The notes under the pieces were generated by a model. The model was not told the DNA's origin. It was given only the letters and a program-made list of their open reading frames with translations, and did not search any database. From Amycolatopsis pithecellobii (lineage in GTDB: Bacteria; Actinomycetota; Actinomycetes; Mycobacteriales; Pseudonocardiaceae), in contig NZ_WMBA01000002.1 in assembly GCF_009707865.1 (NCBI RefSeq), forward strand, positions 62,001 to 126,000: DNA of 64,000 nt, written 5' to 3'. A program made the position numbers and the translations under genes. Below, one piece after another: positions 1 to 9,640 of this stretch; positions within the stretch are counted from its first letter, which is position 1, and each line of letters begins with the position of its first letter.

Positions 1-810
1 CTGCTGCCCGCGCCTTCGCACGAGCGGGTGCGCAACTTCCTCGCGTCGCCGCTGAGCGGGCTCGCGGGAGGTGCGGTGGACGTGCGGCCGCTGGTCGCCG
101 AGCTGGACGCGGCCGTGTGCGCGGAGCCGGCGCTGGCCGGGCTGCCGGGGCGGTTCCTGTTCGCGCTCGACGACGGTCGTGGTGATGTCGCTGCCGAGGA
201 CGCCGACCTGTGCTGGCAGGCGCTCGACGCGCGGACCGGGGTGGTCTTGCGTGCGGGGCAGCCCGGTCCGGCGGTTCCGCTCGGTGAAGCCGTCGCGGTG
301 CTGGTGCGGGAAGCGTTGCGGTTCCTCGATATCCGGGGCAGTGCGTGGCGGATGCGGGAACTGCCAGGCTTTTCCGGCTCGCCCGGCCGCCCGCGGCCGG
401 TGTCGCCCGGTGCCTTCGCACGGGATGACGGCGGACAGGGGATATGCGTGGCACCGTTGTTCGGTGAATTGACCGCCTCGCAGGTGAGGTCGTTCGGTGG
501 TGACGTGGTGGTGACGCCGTGGCGCAGCGTTGTGGTGCCGCAGTTCCGGGCGGACCTGCTGGAGCTGTCGAGCGACACCATGGTGAGCGCCTGCATCGGC
601 CGGCCGGGCTGCGCCAAGTCACGCGCGGACGTGCGGGCCGACGCGCGGCGGGTGTCGGCGCGGGCGCACTTCTCCGGCTGTGAACGGCGGTGCGGTAAGC
701 CGCGTGACGCGGTGGACGTGGTGGCCGCCGACGGGGGTTACCTGGTCGACGGCGCGGTGGTGCCGGTCGACGCGCTGGTGGATGTGTTGGCACAGAAGGG
801 AAACCGGTGA
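1..810 (+). CDS. cobG: Precorrin-3B synthase CobG, 5' end cut by window edge
   Basis: The frame is open from base 1, so the true start lies upstream; about 269 residues are visible. CobG is the O2-dependent ring-contraction enzyme that makes precorrin-3B in aerobic cobalamin synthesis and belongs to the sulfite/nitrite-reductase-like family. The diagnostic region is visible: CIGRPGC at about residues 198-204 (C-x5-C), followed some 20 residues later by a C-x3-C pair in [11 protein letters not shown], the Fe-S/siroheme cysteine arrangement of the family. The stop overlaps the GTG start of cobH by 4 bp (GTGA), so the two are probably translationally coupled. The N-terminal half cannot be judged from this window. 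Confidence 0.9.
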   Translation: MLPAPSHERVRNFLASPLSGLAGGAVDVRPLVAELDAAVCAEPALAGLPGRFLFALDDGRGDVAAEDADLCWQALDARTGVVLRAGQPGPAVPLGEAVAVLVREALRFLDIRGSAWRMRELPGFSGSPGRPRPVSPGAFARDDGGQGICVAPLFGELTASQVRSFGGDVVVTPWRSVVVPQFRADLLELSSDTMVSACIGRPGCAKSRADVRADARRVSARAHFSGCERRCGKPRDAVDVVAADGGYLVDGAVVPVDALVDVLAQKGNR

Positions 811-1430
811 TCGACTACTTGAAGGACGGGCCGGAGATCTACCGTCGCTCGTTCGCCACGATCCGCGACGAGGCCGATGTCGCGATCCTGCCGGAGGACC
901 TCGAACCCGTTGCGGTGCGCATGATCCACTCGTGTGGCATGGTCGATCTGGTCGACGATCTGGCCTACTCGCTGGAGGTGGTCGAGTCGGCGCGCGACGC
1001 GTTGCGGGCGGGCGCGCCCGTGTTGTGCGATGCGCACATGATCGCCAGCGGTATCACGCGTCGCCGGTTGCCTGCGGACAATGAGATCGTGTGCACCCTT
1101 TCCGAACCGCAGGTGCCCGCGCTCGCCGAACGCATGGGCACGACCCGTTCGGCGGCGGCGCTCGAACTGTGGCGGGACCGGCTGGCAGGTTCCGTTGTCG
1201 CGATCGGCAATGCGCCCACCGCGTTGTTCCGGTTGCTGGAAATGCTCGACGAGGGCGCCGGGGTACCGGCCGCGATCATCGGGGTGCCGGTCGGGTTCGT
1301 CGGTGCCGCTGAGTCCAAAGTGGAATTGGCGAAGCGGGCTCCGGCGCCGTACCTTGTGGTGCACGGGCGGCGAGGCGGCAGCGCGATGGCCGTCGCCGCG
1401 GTGAACGCGCTCGCGAGCGAGGCCGAATGA
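807..1430 (+). CDS. cobH: Precorrin-8X methylmutase CobH
   Basis: This 207-aa protein has the normal CobH/CbiC length. It moves the C11 methyl group to C12, turning precorrin-8X into hydrogenobyrinate. Family signatures are [17 protein letters not shown] near the start, MIHSCGM with the His used in methyl migration, [11 protein letters not shown], and the C-terminal [15 protein letters not shown] and [13 protein letters not shown] stretches. The GTG start overlaps the cobG stop and the TGA overlaps the next ATG by 4 bp, placing it in a tight cobG-cobH-cobIJ operon. No key residue appears to be missing. Confidence 0.96.
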   Translation: MIDYLKDGPEIYRRSFATIRDEADVAILPEDLEPVAVRMIHSCGMVDLVDDLAYSLEVVESARDALRAGAPVLCDAHMIASGITRRRLPADNEIVCTLSEPQVPALAERMGTTRSAAALELWRDRLAGSVVAIGNAPTALFRLLEMLDEGAGVPAAIIGVPVGFVGAAESKVELAKRAPAPYLVVHGRRGGSAMAVAAVNALASEAE

Positions 1431-2911
1431 CCGGCAAACTCTGGGGCGTCGGCCTCGGTCCCGGTGACCCGGAACTGCTGACGGTCAAGGCGGCGCGGCT
1501 GATCAGCGATGCGCAGGTGATCGCCTACCACAGTGCACGGCACGGCCGGAGCATCGCGCGTTCGGTCGCCGAGCCCTACCTTCGTGAGGGGCAGATCGAG
1601 GAGCGACTGGTCTATCCGGTGACCACTGAGACCACCGATCATCCCGGCGGTTACGAAGGTGCGATCGCGGAATTCTATGAGCTGAGCGCGAAACGGCTGG
1701 CCGAGCATCTCGATGCCGGGCGTGACGTGGTGGTCCTGTGCGAGGGTGACCCGTTCTTCTACGGCTCGTACATGTATATGCATGAACGGCTTTGTGACCG
1801 TTACGATGCGGAAGCGGTGCCCGGCGTGACTTCGGTCAGCGCGGCTGCGGCCGTGCTGGGGCGTCCGCTCGTGCAACGGGACGAGGTGCTCACGGTGTTG
1901 CCGGGCACACTGCCGGCGCCGGAACTGGCGCGGCGCCTCGCCGACACGGAGGCGGCGGCGGTGCTGAAATTGGGGCGCACGTTCGGTTCCGTGCGCGAGG
2001 CGCTCGCGGAGTCCGGCCGGCTCGATGACGCATACTATGTCGAGCGCGCAACCTGGCAGGCGCAGCGGGTCGAGCCGTTCGCGGAAGTCGATCCGGAGTC
2101 CGTGCCGTACTTCTCGCTCGCACTCGTGCCCAGTCCTGCTTACGCGGCAAGGAAAACCGGCATCGTCGAGGCGGGCGAACCGGTCGCCGCAGGTGAGGTC
2201 GTGGTTGTCGGGCTGGGCCCGGCGGGTCCACAATGGCTGACGCCCGAAGCCGCGGAAGCGTTGGAGGCGGCGGATCATCTGGTGGGCTACGGTCCTTATC
2301 TGGCGAAGGTGCCCCAACGGGCCGGGCAGCAGCGGCACGCTTCAGGCAACCGCGTCGAAGCCGATCGAGCCCAGGAAGCGCTTTCTCTAGCCAGGTCCGG
2401 TGCGCGGGTGGCCGTTGTTTCCTCGGGCGATCCCGGGGTTTTCGCGATGGCGTCGGCAGTGCTGGAACAGGCCGCACTGCAGGAGGGCGACGTCAAGGTG
2501 CGCGTGCTGCCCGGCGTCACGGCCGCACAGGCGGCGGCGTCCAAGGTCGGCGCCCCGTTGGGGCACGATTATTGTGTACTGTCGCTTTCGGACCGCTTGA
2601 AACCCTGGGAAATCATCGAAAAACGCCTCGACGCGGCGGGCATGGCAGACTTGGTGATCGCGATCTACAACCCGGCTTCCCGCACCCGCACGACACAATT
2701 GGCGCAGGCACAGGAAATCCTGTTGCGCCACCGCGCACCGGCCACCCCCGTCGCCGTGGCGCGCGACGTCGGCGGCCCGGAGGAGTCGGTGCGGATCACC
2801 ACCCTAGGTGAACTGGATCCGTCCACAGTAGACATGCGCTGCCTGCTGATCATCGGCTCCAGCCGCACCAGGGTCACCAACGGTCAGATGTGGACGCCAA
2901 GAACATACTGA
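1427..2911 (+). CDS. cobIJ: Fused precorrin-2 C20- and precorrin-3B C17-methyltransferase CobIJ
   Basis: This 494-aa protein consists of two tetrapyrrole methylases in tandem. Residues 1 to about 235 are CobI-like: [16 protein letters not shown] is the SAM-binding loop and [18 protein letters not shown] is typical of the C20 enzyme. From about residue 250 a second loop, [16 protein letters not shown], opens the CobJ domain, with [14 protein letters not shown] and [12 protein letters not shown] typical of C17 methylation. CobJ completes ring contraction after CobG. The fusion is common in actinobacteria. It starts in a 4-bp ATGA overlap with cobH and is the last gene of this block. Confidence 0.96.
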   Translation: MTGKLWGVGLGPGDPELLTVKAARLISDAQVIAYHSARHGRSIARSVAEPYLREGQIEERLVYPVTTETTDHPGGYEGAIAEFYELSAKRLAEHLDAGRDVVVLCEGDPFFYGSYMYMHERLCDRYDAEAVPGVTSVSAAAAVLGRPLVQRDEVLTVLPGTLPAPELARRLADTEAAAVLKLGRTFGSVREALAESGRLDDAYYVERATWQAQRVEPFAEVDPESVPYFSLALVPSPAYAARKTGIVEAGEPVAAGEVVVVGLGPAGPQWLTPEAAEALEAADHLVGYGPYLAKVPQRAGQQRHASGNRVEADRAQEALSLARSGARVAVVSSGDPGVFAMASAVLEQAALQEGDVKVRVLPGVTAAQAAASKVGAPLGHDYCVLSLSDRLKPWEIIEKRLDAAGMADLVIAIYNPASRTRTTQLAQAQEILLRHRAPATPVAVARDVGGPEESVRITTLGELDPSTVDMRCLLIIGSSRTRVTNGQMWTPRTY

Positions 2912-3139
2912 GCCAGCACAACGGCAGCCCCCGCGCCACCCACAAAACCACCGCCTGGCAACAAAAGCCGCCGAGGGACCCACCGCCCACTTACGAGGGC
3001 GCCCCGCGCCCGGTCATCCAGGCGCTGAAAAAGACCAGAGCATCGCGCGGAGCGCGACCCAAAAAGACTGCCTCGCCGGCGGGCTGGCTCCGGGATGACT
3101 GGCCCAACGGGACGTCACCTTGGCTGGGTGGGGGCTTTT
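2912..3139. other. Convergent intergenic region between cobIJ and emb
   Basis: This 228-bp stretch lies between two convergent genes. It contains a short perfect hairpin (TCGCGC, 3-nt loop, GCGCGA at 3043-3057) flanked on both sides by runs of five A on the plus strand, so it could work as a weak terminator for emb on the minus strand. A T6 run follows a G-rich stretch at about 3134 on the plus strand. No convincing ORF was seen. Confidence 0.3.
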
Positions 3140-6100
3140 TTAGCGGGTTTGGGTTGATCCGTTTGGTTGTTGTGGGCCTGGGCCTGGTGACCACCAGCCC
3201 CACACGGTTTTCTCGCCGTGCTCGACATGGGGGGAGGTGCCCTCGGTGTACGGCTCGATCTGCATCAGCTGGCCCCATGACTGCCCGGGGTCGCCCTGCA
3301 AGTAGCTCGGCACCTCGGGTTCGCTCGCGACCTCTTCGAGCCAGCCGTTCGGCCCGCCGCCGACATTGTTCGCCCAGTCTGCCTCCGACGCGAGTGAACC
3401 CGCGGTGAGCCGGTATTGCGGCAGTTCCGAGATCCCATCGTGCGACACAACCGGGTTCATGCACGGATATACGAACGCCGAAGGCCAGTCCATGTAAACC
3501 GGCGCGTTGCCGACCCGTTGGGTGAGTGTGGTGAACGTCGGGACACGCGGTGCGCTGACGGCGACCCAACCTTCCGAGGTGACGTCGTCGTCCTTCGCGA
3601 CCACGCGCACCAGTGTGATGTCCGGTGGCAGGTCACCGATCTCGACCCGCTTGTCGGCCCATTTGCCGGTGACCGTCGGGTCGCTGCCCGAGGTCGTACC
3701 CGCGCCGGGGGCGAGCACCTGGTCGGACTTGACGATTTTGACGCCTTGCGGGGTCTGCGTCCCGAACTCGAGCCAGACTCCCTCAGCCTTGCCGGACTTC
3801 GCCGCAATCGCCACCGCGACCTGCGAGTTCACTCGGTTGTCCGGCAGCTGGTACCAGTCGGTGCGCAGGCGCCCGGTCCGCTCGTCCGAGCCGTAGCTGC
3901 TCCACATCGGCACGGTGCTTGTGGTGAAGCCGTGGGGCGGGCCGCCGAGTGGGTCGTCGCCCGTTTCGGCCGTGGAATGGAAACCGGCCTGAGTCGTGCC
4001 GTTGTCCTCATCGGCAGGCGGGAGTTGCGGCGCGGTCTGCGGCTTCTCCGCGGGCACGGTCGGCACCTGCACCGGCTTGAGCACACTGGAAACCGGGTCC
4101 CGCTCGACCATCACATGGTCCGACAGATTGCAGCTCGTAGTGAAGACATGCGCGACATTCGCCGCGCCGAGGCTGTAGCTGTGCCACTGTTTCTGAATCG
4201 CCTTGCCCATGCTGGCGAACTCGAACGCCACGACCACGCCACAGACCACGACGAGCGAGATCGACCCGAGTTTCAGCGCGCGCAGCCGCCGTTCCGGCGT
4301 CGGTGGTGGCAGCAGGCCCGGCCGTTGCGCCTTGACGTTCTCCACGAACGCGATCACCGCCGCGACGGCCGCGGCGAGCAGTAGCACGGTCGACAGGTGG
4401 TAACCGTGGATGGACGGCGCCTTGTCGAACCACGGCACCCCGATGCCCGACACGAACCAGTACGCGTTCGGCCCCGTCGCCGCGAGTGCGGCCACCACCA
4501 GCAGGCCGGCGGTGAACGCGGCCCGGTTGCGTTTCGACCGCAGCACCGTCGAACTCGTCGCAAGTGCGGTCAGCGCGGCCATCGCCGAGCCGACCGCGGC
4601 GAACGCACCGAAGTGGTGGGTCCACTTGGTCGGGGTCAGCGCCAGCAACAGGAAGAACAACGCCGTGGTGCCGATGAGCCGACGGGCAGGGCCGAGCGCG
4701 GCACCCTGGATGCGGCCACGGCGCAGCAGCACGACCAGGCAGGCGCCGGTGCACAACATCAGCAGCAGCACCGGGAACCGGCGCGTCATCGAGCCGTCGG
4801 CGCTGTCGGCGAACAGCAGCTCGTACCGGGAAAGTTCGTTGTACCAAGGCTCGTTCGGACCGACGATGCCGCGCAACCGGGTCGCTTCCATGACCGTCGC
4901 GAACGTCTGGTCGGCGAACACCACGACGAGCACGATGAACCCGGCGGCGGCGATCGGCGCGAGCACCGGCGCCCAGCCCGCTTCCCGCGCCCGGGAGCGC
5001 AGCATCTGGAACAACGGGCGCGAGGCCACCAGGAACGGCGCCACCGCGATCAGCGCGGTCGGGGTGGCGGCGAGCGCGAACGCGGCGGCCAGCAGACCGA
5101 GACACAACGGCAGCAGGCGCCGCGTGACGAGGGTGCGTTCGACAGCGCACAGCGCGAGCAGCGAACCCAGCGCGGCCCACGGTTCCGGGCGCACCCCGTT
5201 GTTGAACGGCAGCCACCACACGAGGAACACCATCGCCGCGGCCCAGCTCGCCGCCGGGCTCTGCCGGACCTGATTTCCCAGGCGTGGCATGACTTCCCGG
5301 GTGATCAGCAGCCAGCAGATGACGCCGATGAGGAACGACGGCAAGCGGATCCACGGCGGCACCGTGGACACCGTGGACATCAGCTCGTAGATGTGGTCGT
5401 TCCAGCCGAATGGTGCCTCGGCGACGCCGAACCAGCGGTGGTAGTTGGTCAGGTAGCCGACCTGCGAGGCGACCCTGGCCATCGTCAGGATGTAGCCGTC
5501 GTCCGACGTCACCGGCCCGATGAACACCCACGCGCCGAGCACGCCGAAGACCGTGAAGTCACGTTTCGTAAGTTTCCACCAGCCGAGCGGCGCCCACCGG
5601 GGCGCACGACGGGCACCGCCGCGGTCGATCCGGTTGACCGCGAACAGACAACCGATCAGCGACAGCACGCCGAACACACCGAGCCCGACCTTCAGCCCGG
5701 TCGGCGAGGACTGGTATCGGTTGTCCGGCGTGATCGTCACGCGCAGCCCCGTGACCGGGTCGGACGCGGAGGTCAGGTCGGTGTAGATCCCGACGACCCG
5801 GGGCCGCACATCACCGCTCGCGTCAAAGACCGCGGTGCCGCCGACCGTGAGCGTGGTGCGCGTGGCGGTGGAGGAGTAGTGGACATCGCAGCCGGTCGCG
5901 GGCAGCGGCTGGTTGGCGACCTGCTGGCCGCGGTTGAACGCCGTCAGCACCCCGTTCTCGACCCGCAGGAACACGCCGGCGCCGTTCCCGGTGCGCGCGC
6001 CCGGCACGGTGGAGAACAGCAACGCGCCGCCGGGTAGCCGCGAGTTGACGGCCTGGATCGTCGCGCACGGCAGGTCGACCTGCATGTCCTGCGCCCAGTA

Positions 6101-6349
6101 GCCGGTGAGCGGGGCGTTCACCGGGCGCGTGTCGCTGCCGACCGGCCAGGTGATCTGCGCGGTGTCCTGTACCACTGGCATCAGCGGGTAGGCGATGGCG
6201 CAGGCCGCGGAGAACACACCGAGCACGACGGCCAGCCATCGCCACAGCAAGGTGCCGGGCACGCTGGAGGTTGTGGTGTCCGGGCGTGGCTGCTCCGGAT
6301 CGGTCACCTCGTCGGAGGTGACGGTCGGCGTCCTACTGGCCATCCACAT
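3140..6349 (-). CDS. emb: Cell-wall arabinosyltransferase of the EmbA/B/C family
   Basis: About 1069 aa, the usual size for Emb proteins. These GT-C enzymes are polytopic membrane proteins that add arabinofuranose from decaprenyl-phospho-arabinose to arabinogalactan or lipoarabinomannan on the outer face of the membrane. A first TM segment lies near residues 30-50. A periplasmic domain follows, then the acidic GPVTSDDGY motif at about residue 281, where the Asp pair matches the GT-C catalytic site. Many TM helices lead into a large soluble C-terminal domain from about residue 690. The start is uncertain: ATGs at 6349 and 6343 both lie just downstream of the bluB stop (6367), and neither has a strong ribosome site. 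A, B or C cannot be assigned from sequence alone. Confidence 0.92.
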   Translation of the reverse strand: MWMASRTPTVTSDEVTDPEQPRPDTTTSSVPGTLLWRWLAVVLGVFSAACAIAYPLMPVVQDTAQITWPVGSDTRPVNAPLTGYWAQDMQVDLPCATIQAVNSRLPGGALLFSTVPGARTGNGAGVFLRVENGVLTAFNRGQQVANQPLPATGCDVHYSSTATRTTLTVGGTAVFDASGDVRPRVVGIYTDLTSASDPVTGLRVTITPDNRYQSSPTGLKVGLGVFGVLSLIGCLFAVNRIDRGGARRAPRWAPLGWWKLTKRDFTVFGVLGAWVFIGPVTSDDGYILTMARVASQVGYLTNYHRWFGVAEAPFGWNDHIYELMSTVSTVPPWIRLPSFLIGVICWLLITREVMPRLGNQVRQSPAASWAAAMVFLVWWLPFNNGVRPEPWAALGSLLALCAVERTLVTRRLLPLCLGLLAAAFALAATPTALIAVAPFLVASRPLFQMLRSRAREAGWAPVLAPIAAAGFIVLVVVFADQTFATVMEATRLRGIVGPNEPWYNELSRYELLFADSADGSMTRRFPVLLLMLCTGACLVVLLRRGRIQGAALGPARRLIGTTALFFLLLALTPTKWTHHFGAFAAVGSAMAALTALATSSTVLRSKRNRAAFTAGLLVVAALAATGPNAYWFVSGIGVPWFDKAPSIHGYHLSTVLLLAAAVAAVIAFVENVKAQRPGLLPPPTPERRLRALKLGSISLVVVCGVVVAFEFASMGKAIQKQWHSYSLGAANVAHVFTTSCNLSDHVMVERDPVSSVLKPVQVPTVPAEKPQTAPQLPPADEDNGTTQAGFHSTAETGDDPLGGPPHGFTTSTVPMWSSYGSDERTGRLRTDWYQLPDNRVNSQVAVAIAAKSGKAEGVWLEFGTQTPQGVKIVKSDQVLAPGAGTTSGSDPTVTGKWADKRVEIGDLPPDITLVRVVAKDDDVTSEGWVAVSAPRVPTFTTLTQRVGNAPVYMDWPSAFVYPCMNPVVSHDGISELPQYRLTAGSLASEADWANNVGGGPNGWLEEVASEPEVPSYLQGDPGQSWGQLMQIEPYTEGTSPHVEHGEKTVWGWWSPGPGPQQPNGSTQTR

Positions 6350-6366
6350 TGAACGAACGTATCGCC

Positions 6367-7047
6367 CTACTGAGTCGAGGTTTCGTCGGGTTCTGTCGCG
6401 CACGAATTATGCACGCCGGGCTGATCGCCGAAGCGTTCGAGATGGGTTGCGGCCGCCAGCGGGCGGCGCCGGCGCCAGCCGTGGCGTTCCAGATCGGGCG
6501 TTTCGTGCAGCCTGCTGACCGGCCCGACGCACAGCCACGCAATGGGCCGGATGCCGTCGGGAATGCCGATGAGCTGGGAAAGGAATTCCTCACGGTAGAA
6601 GCTCACCCAGCCCACCCCGATGTTTTCGGCGGTCGCGGCGAGCCACAGGTTCTCGATGGCCAGACACACCGAGTACAGCCCGGCGTCACCGATCGCATGC
6701 CTGCCCAGTACGTGCGGTGCGCCGCGCGCCGGGTCGTAGGTGACGACGATGCCGAGACTGGATTCGAGGATGCCTTCGATCTTGATCCGGTCGAACGTGG
6801 CATTCCGTTCGGGGGAGAGCGTTCCGGCGAAAACGGACCGCTCGGCGAGCACATGCTCGCGGAACGCTTTGCGCGTTTCGGTGCTGGACACAAGCACGAA
6901 ATCCCATGGCTGGGTGAGTCCGACACTGGGCGCCGCGTGCGCCGCGGTCAGGATCCGGTCGAGTACGTCTCCGGGAATCGGTTCGCCGGTGAATTCCGCG
7001 CGAACATCCCGGCGCCGCGTGACGAGTTCGTAAAAGGCCTGTGTCAT
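6367..7047 (-). CDS. bluB: 5,6-dimethylbenzimidazole synthase BluB
   Basis: This 226-aa nitroreductase-like flavoenzyme uses O2 to cannibalise FMNH2 into 5,6-dimethylbenzimidazole, the lower ligand of B12. Typical BluB features are RRRDVRAEF near the N-terminus, HAAPSVGLTQPWDFVL, and ENLWLAATAENIGVGWVSF. The ATG at 7047 overlaps the cobK stop by 4 bp (ATGA), and an upstream in-frame extension was rejected on that basis. Its product feeds CobT, encoded at 17847-18872. Having bluB fits the oxygen-dependent route implied by cobG. Confidence 0.94.
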   Translation of the reverse strand: MTQAFYELVTRRRDVRAEFTGEPIPGDVLDRILTAAHAAPSVGLTQPWDFVLVSSTETRKAFREHVLAERSVFAGTLSPERNATFDRIKIEGILESSLGIVVTYDPARGAPHVLGRHAIGDAGLYSVCLAIENLWLAATAENIGVGWVSFYREEFLSQLIGIPDGIRPIAWLCVGPVSRLHETPDLERHGWRRRRPLAAATHLERFGDQPGVHNSCATEPDETSTQ

Positions 7048-7793
7048 CTCGCCAGCCTCGCTGAAACCCAGTCCGCGGCGGCCGTGACGTCTTCGACAAT
7101 TTCGGTGACCGGCCGGGCCGGGCGCCGCACGACCACGACCGGGATGCCGCGCATCCGTGCGGCGACCAGTTTCGCGGCGGTCATGGTACCCCCGCTGTCC
7201 TTCGTGACAAGCACGTCGATGCAGTGTTCGTCCAGCAACCGGAGTTCGCCGGGCACGTCGTACGGGCCGCGGTCGAGCAGGATTTCGATTTTCGGCGGCA
7301 GGGGCGGTTCCGGCGGGTCCACACAGCGGGCGAGGAACCACTGGCCGGTACACCCCGCGAACGCGCTCAGCCCCTGGCGACCGCTCGTCAGGAAGATCCG
7401 CTCACCCAGCTGCGTGGCTTTGGTCGCGGCCTCTTCGAGACTGCCGACCCAGTGCCAGTCGTCGCCTTCGCCGGCCGTCCAGCCCCGGCGTGCCAAGCGC
7501 AGCAACGGAATTCGGGCCACGGCGGCCCCGTGCACGGCGGAGTTACCGATTCGTTGTGCGAACGGATGTGTGGCATCGACGACAACGCCGACCCGGTTTT
7601 CCGTGAGATAACGGGCAAATCCGTCCGGTCCGCCGAAGCCGCCGACGCGGACTTCGCCGACCGGCAGCCGGGGGTTCGCGACACGGCCTGCCAGCGACGA
7701 GACCACGTGGACGCCGCGTTCAGTGAGTTCGGCCGCGAGCGCGCGGGCCTCCGCGGTGCCGCCGAGGACGAGAACGGTCTGCACAGGAGCCAT
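7044..7793 (-). CDS. cobK: Precorrin-6A reductase CobK
   Basis: This protein of about 249 aa reduces precorrin-6A with NADPH. The N-terminal VLVLGGTAEARALA is the CobK/CbiJ Rossmann signature; VVDATHPFAQRIG and the late TKDSGG motif are also family hallmarks. The ATG at 7793 has AGGGAG only 1 nt upstream, so the in-frame GTG at 7784, about 10 nt from that purine run, is a good alternative start. It is read divergently from cbiD, whose ATG is 12 bp from the cobK ATG, and is coupled to bluB by an ATGA overlap. Confidence 0.95.
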   Translation of the reverse strand: MAPVQTVLVLGGTAEARALAAELTERGVHVVSSLAGRVANPRLPVGEVRVGGFGGPDGFARYLTENRVGVVVDATHPFAQRIGNSAVHGAAVARIPLLRLARRGWTAGEGDDWHWVGSLEEAATKATQLGERIFLTSGRQGLSAFAGCTGQWFLARCVDPPEPPLPPKIEILLDRGPYDVPGELRLLDEHCIDVLVTKDSGGTMTAAKLVAARMRGIPVVVVRRPARPVTEIVEDVTAAADWVSARLAR

Positions 7794-7804
7794 ACTCCCT
7801 GTTC

Positions 7805-8851
7805 ATGCGGTACGGGTGGACGACGGGGGCGTGTGCGACCGCGGCGACGACGGCCGCGTACACCGCGCTGCTCACCGGCGAGTTCCCCGATCCCGTCGAG
7901 GTATGGCTGCCGAAGGACCGCCGGCCGGCGTTCGCACTGGCGACCGAGCGGCTCTCGGCGGGGTCGGCGACCGCCGGGGTGATCAAGGACGCGGGCGACG
8001 ACCCCGACGTCACCCATGGCGCGCTGATCCTCGCCACGGTTTCGCCTGGCGAGCCGGGCAGCGGCGTGACTTTCCGGGCGGGCGAAGGGGTCGGCACGGT
8101 CACGCGGCCCGGATTGCCGCTGGCCGTGGGCGAACCTGCGATCAACCCGATGCCGCGCCGGTTCATCGCCGAGGCGGTCGCGCGCGTCGCGGCCTCGCAT
8201 GGCGGGACCGGTGACGTCGTGGTGGAGATCGCGATCCCCGACGGCGAGGAGATCGCGCGGCAAACCTGGAACCCGCGGCTCGGCATCGTCGGCGGCCTGT
8301 CGATCCTGGGCACGACGGGGGTGGTGGTGCCGTACTCATGTTCGGCGTGGATCGACAGCATCCGGCGAGGCGTGGACGTGGCGAGGGCGATGGGCTACAC
8401 CCACGTCGCGGGCGCGACCGGCAGCACGTCGGAGCGGGTGGCCGCGGAGCTGCACGGGCTTCCCGAGGGCGCGTTGCTGGACATGGGGGATTTCGCGGGT
8501 GCGGTGCTCAAGTACCTGCGGCGGCATCCGGTGCCCCGGCTGACGCTGGCCGGCGGGTTCGCGAAGTTCTCCAAGCTCGCCGCCGGGCACCTCGATCTGC
8601 ATTCCAAGCGTTCCCAGGTGGATCTGCGGCTGCTGGCGTCGCTCGCACCGCCGATCGGCGAGCAGATCCTGGCCGCGAACACGGCCTTGCACGCGCTGGA
8701 ACTGGCGCAGGCGGCCGAGCTACCGCTGGGGGACCTGGTGGCGGCGAAGGCGCTGGCCACAGCGGCCGACGTGCTCGGCCCGGCGCCGGTGGAAGTGGAC
8801 GTCTTGGTCATCGACCGCGCAGGCACGATTGTCGGACGGGCGCCGGGGTAA
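7805..8851 (+). CDS. cbiD: Precorrin-5B (C1)-methyltransferase CbiD
   Basis: This 348-aa protein belongs to CbiD, the C1-methyltransferase first described in the anaerobic cobalt-first pathway. The N-terminal RYGWTTGACATAATTAA and the later AINPMPRRFI, GGLSILGTTGVV and LAGGFAKFSKLAAGHLDLHS blocks are diagnostic. It is the only C1-methylating or deacylating candidate here: no CobF homologue was seen, so CbiD probably does that step although the neighbours (CobG, CobK, BluB) are aerobic-type. No good ribosome site precedes the ATG, so the gene may be leaderless or start from the divergent cobK promoter region. Confidence 0.95.
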   Translation: MRYGWTTGACATAATTAAYTALLTGEFPDPVEVWLPKDRRPAFALATERLSAGSATAGVIKDAGDDPDVTHGALILATVSPGEPGSGVTFRAGEGVGTVTRPGLPLAVGEPAINPMPRRFIAEAVARVAASHGGTGDVVVEIAIPDGEEIARQTWNPRLGIVGGLSILGTTGVVVPYSCSAWIDSIRRGVDVARAMGYTHVAGATGSTSERVAAELHGLPEGALLDMGDFAGAVLKYLRRHPVPRLTLAGGFAKFSKLAAGHLDLHSKRSQVDLRLLASLAPPIGEQILAANTALHALELAQAAELPLGDLVAAKALATAADVLGPAPVEVDVLVIDRAGTIVGRAPG

Positions 8852-8930
8852 CCCTTGGTGATGATGTCGTCACGGATGCCGAGTGGGTGCGTCTCACCAC
8901 CGGCCATTCCACGAGGTCGGGGAGTACACG

Positions 8931-9233
8931 ATGAACATCGAACCCGGATCCGATCCGCTGGCGGTGCTGCGCCGCCTGCACACCCAGCTGCGTCTGCTCA
9001 CCCCGGCAGTCACTCTCGCGCCGGACACACCCGAGGTCACCACGATGCTCGCCGGACTGGCCGAAACCGCGGCCGCGGCCACCACTCTGCTGTCCGCCGT
9101 CGAGCCCGGCACGCTGACGGTGCTGCGTCGCGCGTTCGCCTGCGCCAGGGCGCACCAGCACAACGAGACCGCCTCGGAACTGGTCACCGCCCACGGCCGC
9201 ATCTCGGCCCTCCTACGCGGCGAGCCGCACTAA
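8931..9233 (+). CDS. Small helical hypothetical protein
   Basis: A 100-aa protein rich in Ala, Leu and Thr, with no cysteine pattern or membrane segment; it appears almost entirely helical (LAVLRRLHTQLRLLTPA, MLAGLAETAAAATTLLSAV). I do not recognise a family. The ATG at 8931 follows GAGGTCGGGGAG at a workable distance, and this start is preferred over an upstream GTG. It lies 79 bp after cbiD and ends in a 4-bp convergent overlap with the PIN toxin gene. Codon use looks like its neighbours, which supports a real gene, but function is unknown. Confidence 0.55.
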   Translation: MNIEPGSDPLAVLRRLHTQLRLLTPAVTLAPDTPEVTTMLAGLAETAAAATTLLSAVEPGTLTVLRRAFACARAHQHNETASELVTAHGRISALLRGEPH

Positions 9234-9640
9234 ACCGGGACGATCGTGACCGCGCTTTCCAGGCCTTTGAAGTCGTCGGCGTTGCGGGTGTAGAGCGGCA
9301 GGTCCAGTGAGGACGCGATCGCCGCGATCTGGAGGTCCAGCCGCCGGGGGCGGGGGCGGGGACTGCGTCCGGCTTCGACGGTGAGGGCGACGAGGCTTCC
9401 GTACCGGGAGGCCGCCAGATCGTCGAACGGCAGCGCGGTGAACTCGGTCAGCGCCGCACCCAGTTGCTCCATGCGCGCCGCCCGGACGGCGTTATCCCTG
9501 GCGAGCGTGACGCCTTGATGCAGCTCGGCGAACGTGATCGCGGTGAGCTCGGGTTCCCGCGGCAAGTCCGCCGGGTCCAGCTCGTGGAGATCGAGATACG
9601 TGCACGTGTCGAGCACGCCGGATCGCGGCCGCTCAGCCAC
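9230..9640 (-). CDS. PIN-domain toxin (VapC-like ribonuclease)
   Basis: This protein of about 136 aa has the acidic quartet of PIN nucleases: D11 in VLDTCTYLD, E39 in TFAELHQG, D102 in RRLDLQIAA and D122/D123 in TRNADDFKGL. PIN toxins cleave tRNA or mRNA in a metal-dependent way. I chose the GTG at 9640 because GGAG lies 5 nt upstream and the start overlaps the antitoxin stop by 8 bp; an ATG at 9658 is an alternative. Together with the upstream Phd/YefM-type gene it forms a type II toxin-antitoxin module. Confidence 0.88.
   Translation of the reverse strand: MAERPRSGVLDTCTYLDLHELDPADLPREPELTAITFAELHQGVTLARDNAVRAARMEQLGAALTEFTALPFDDLAASRYGSLVALTVEAGRSPRPRPRRLDLQIAAIASSLDLPLYTRNADDFKGLESAVTIVPV

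Noticed and set aside
3100-3140. Rho-independent terminator for cobIJ ending in T6 near 3134
   Set aside because: The T run is there, but no clean stem of adequate length could be drawn directly before it.
4397-6037. 546-codon plus-strand frame opposite the emb gene
   Set aside because: Highly charged low-complexity translation antisense to the arabinosyltransferase.
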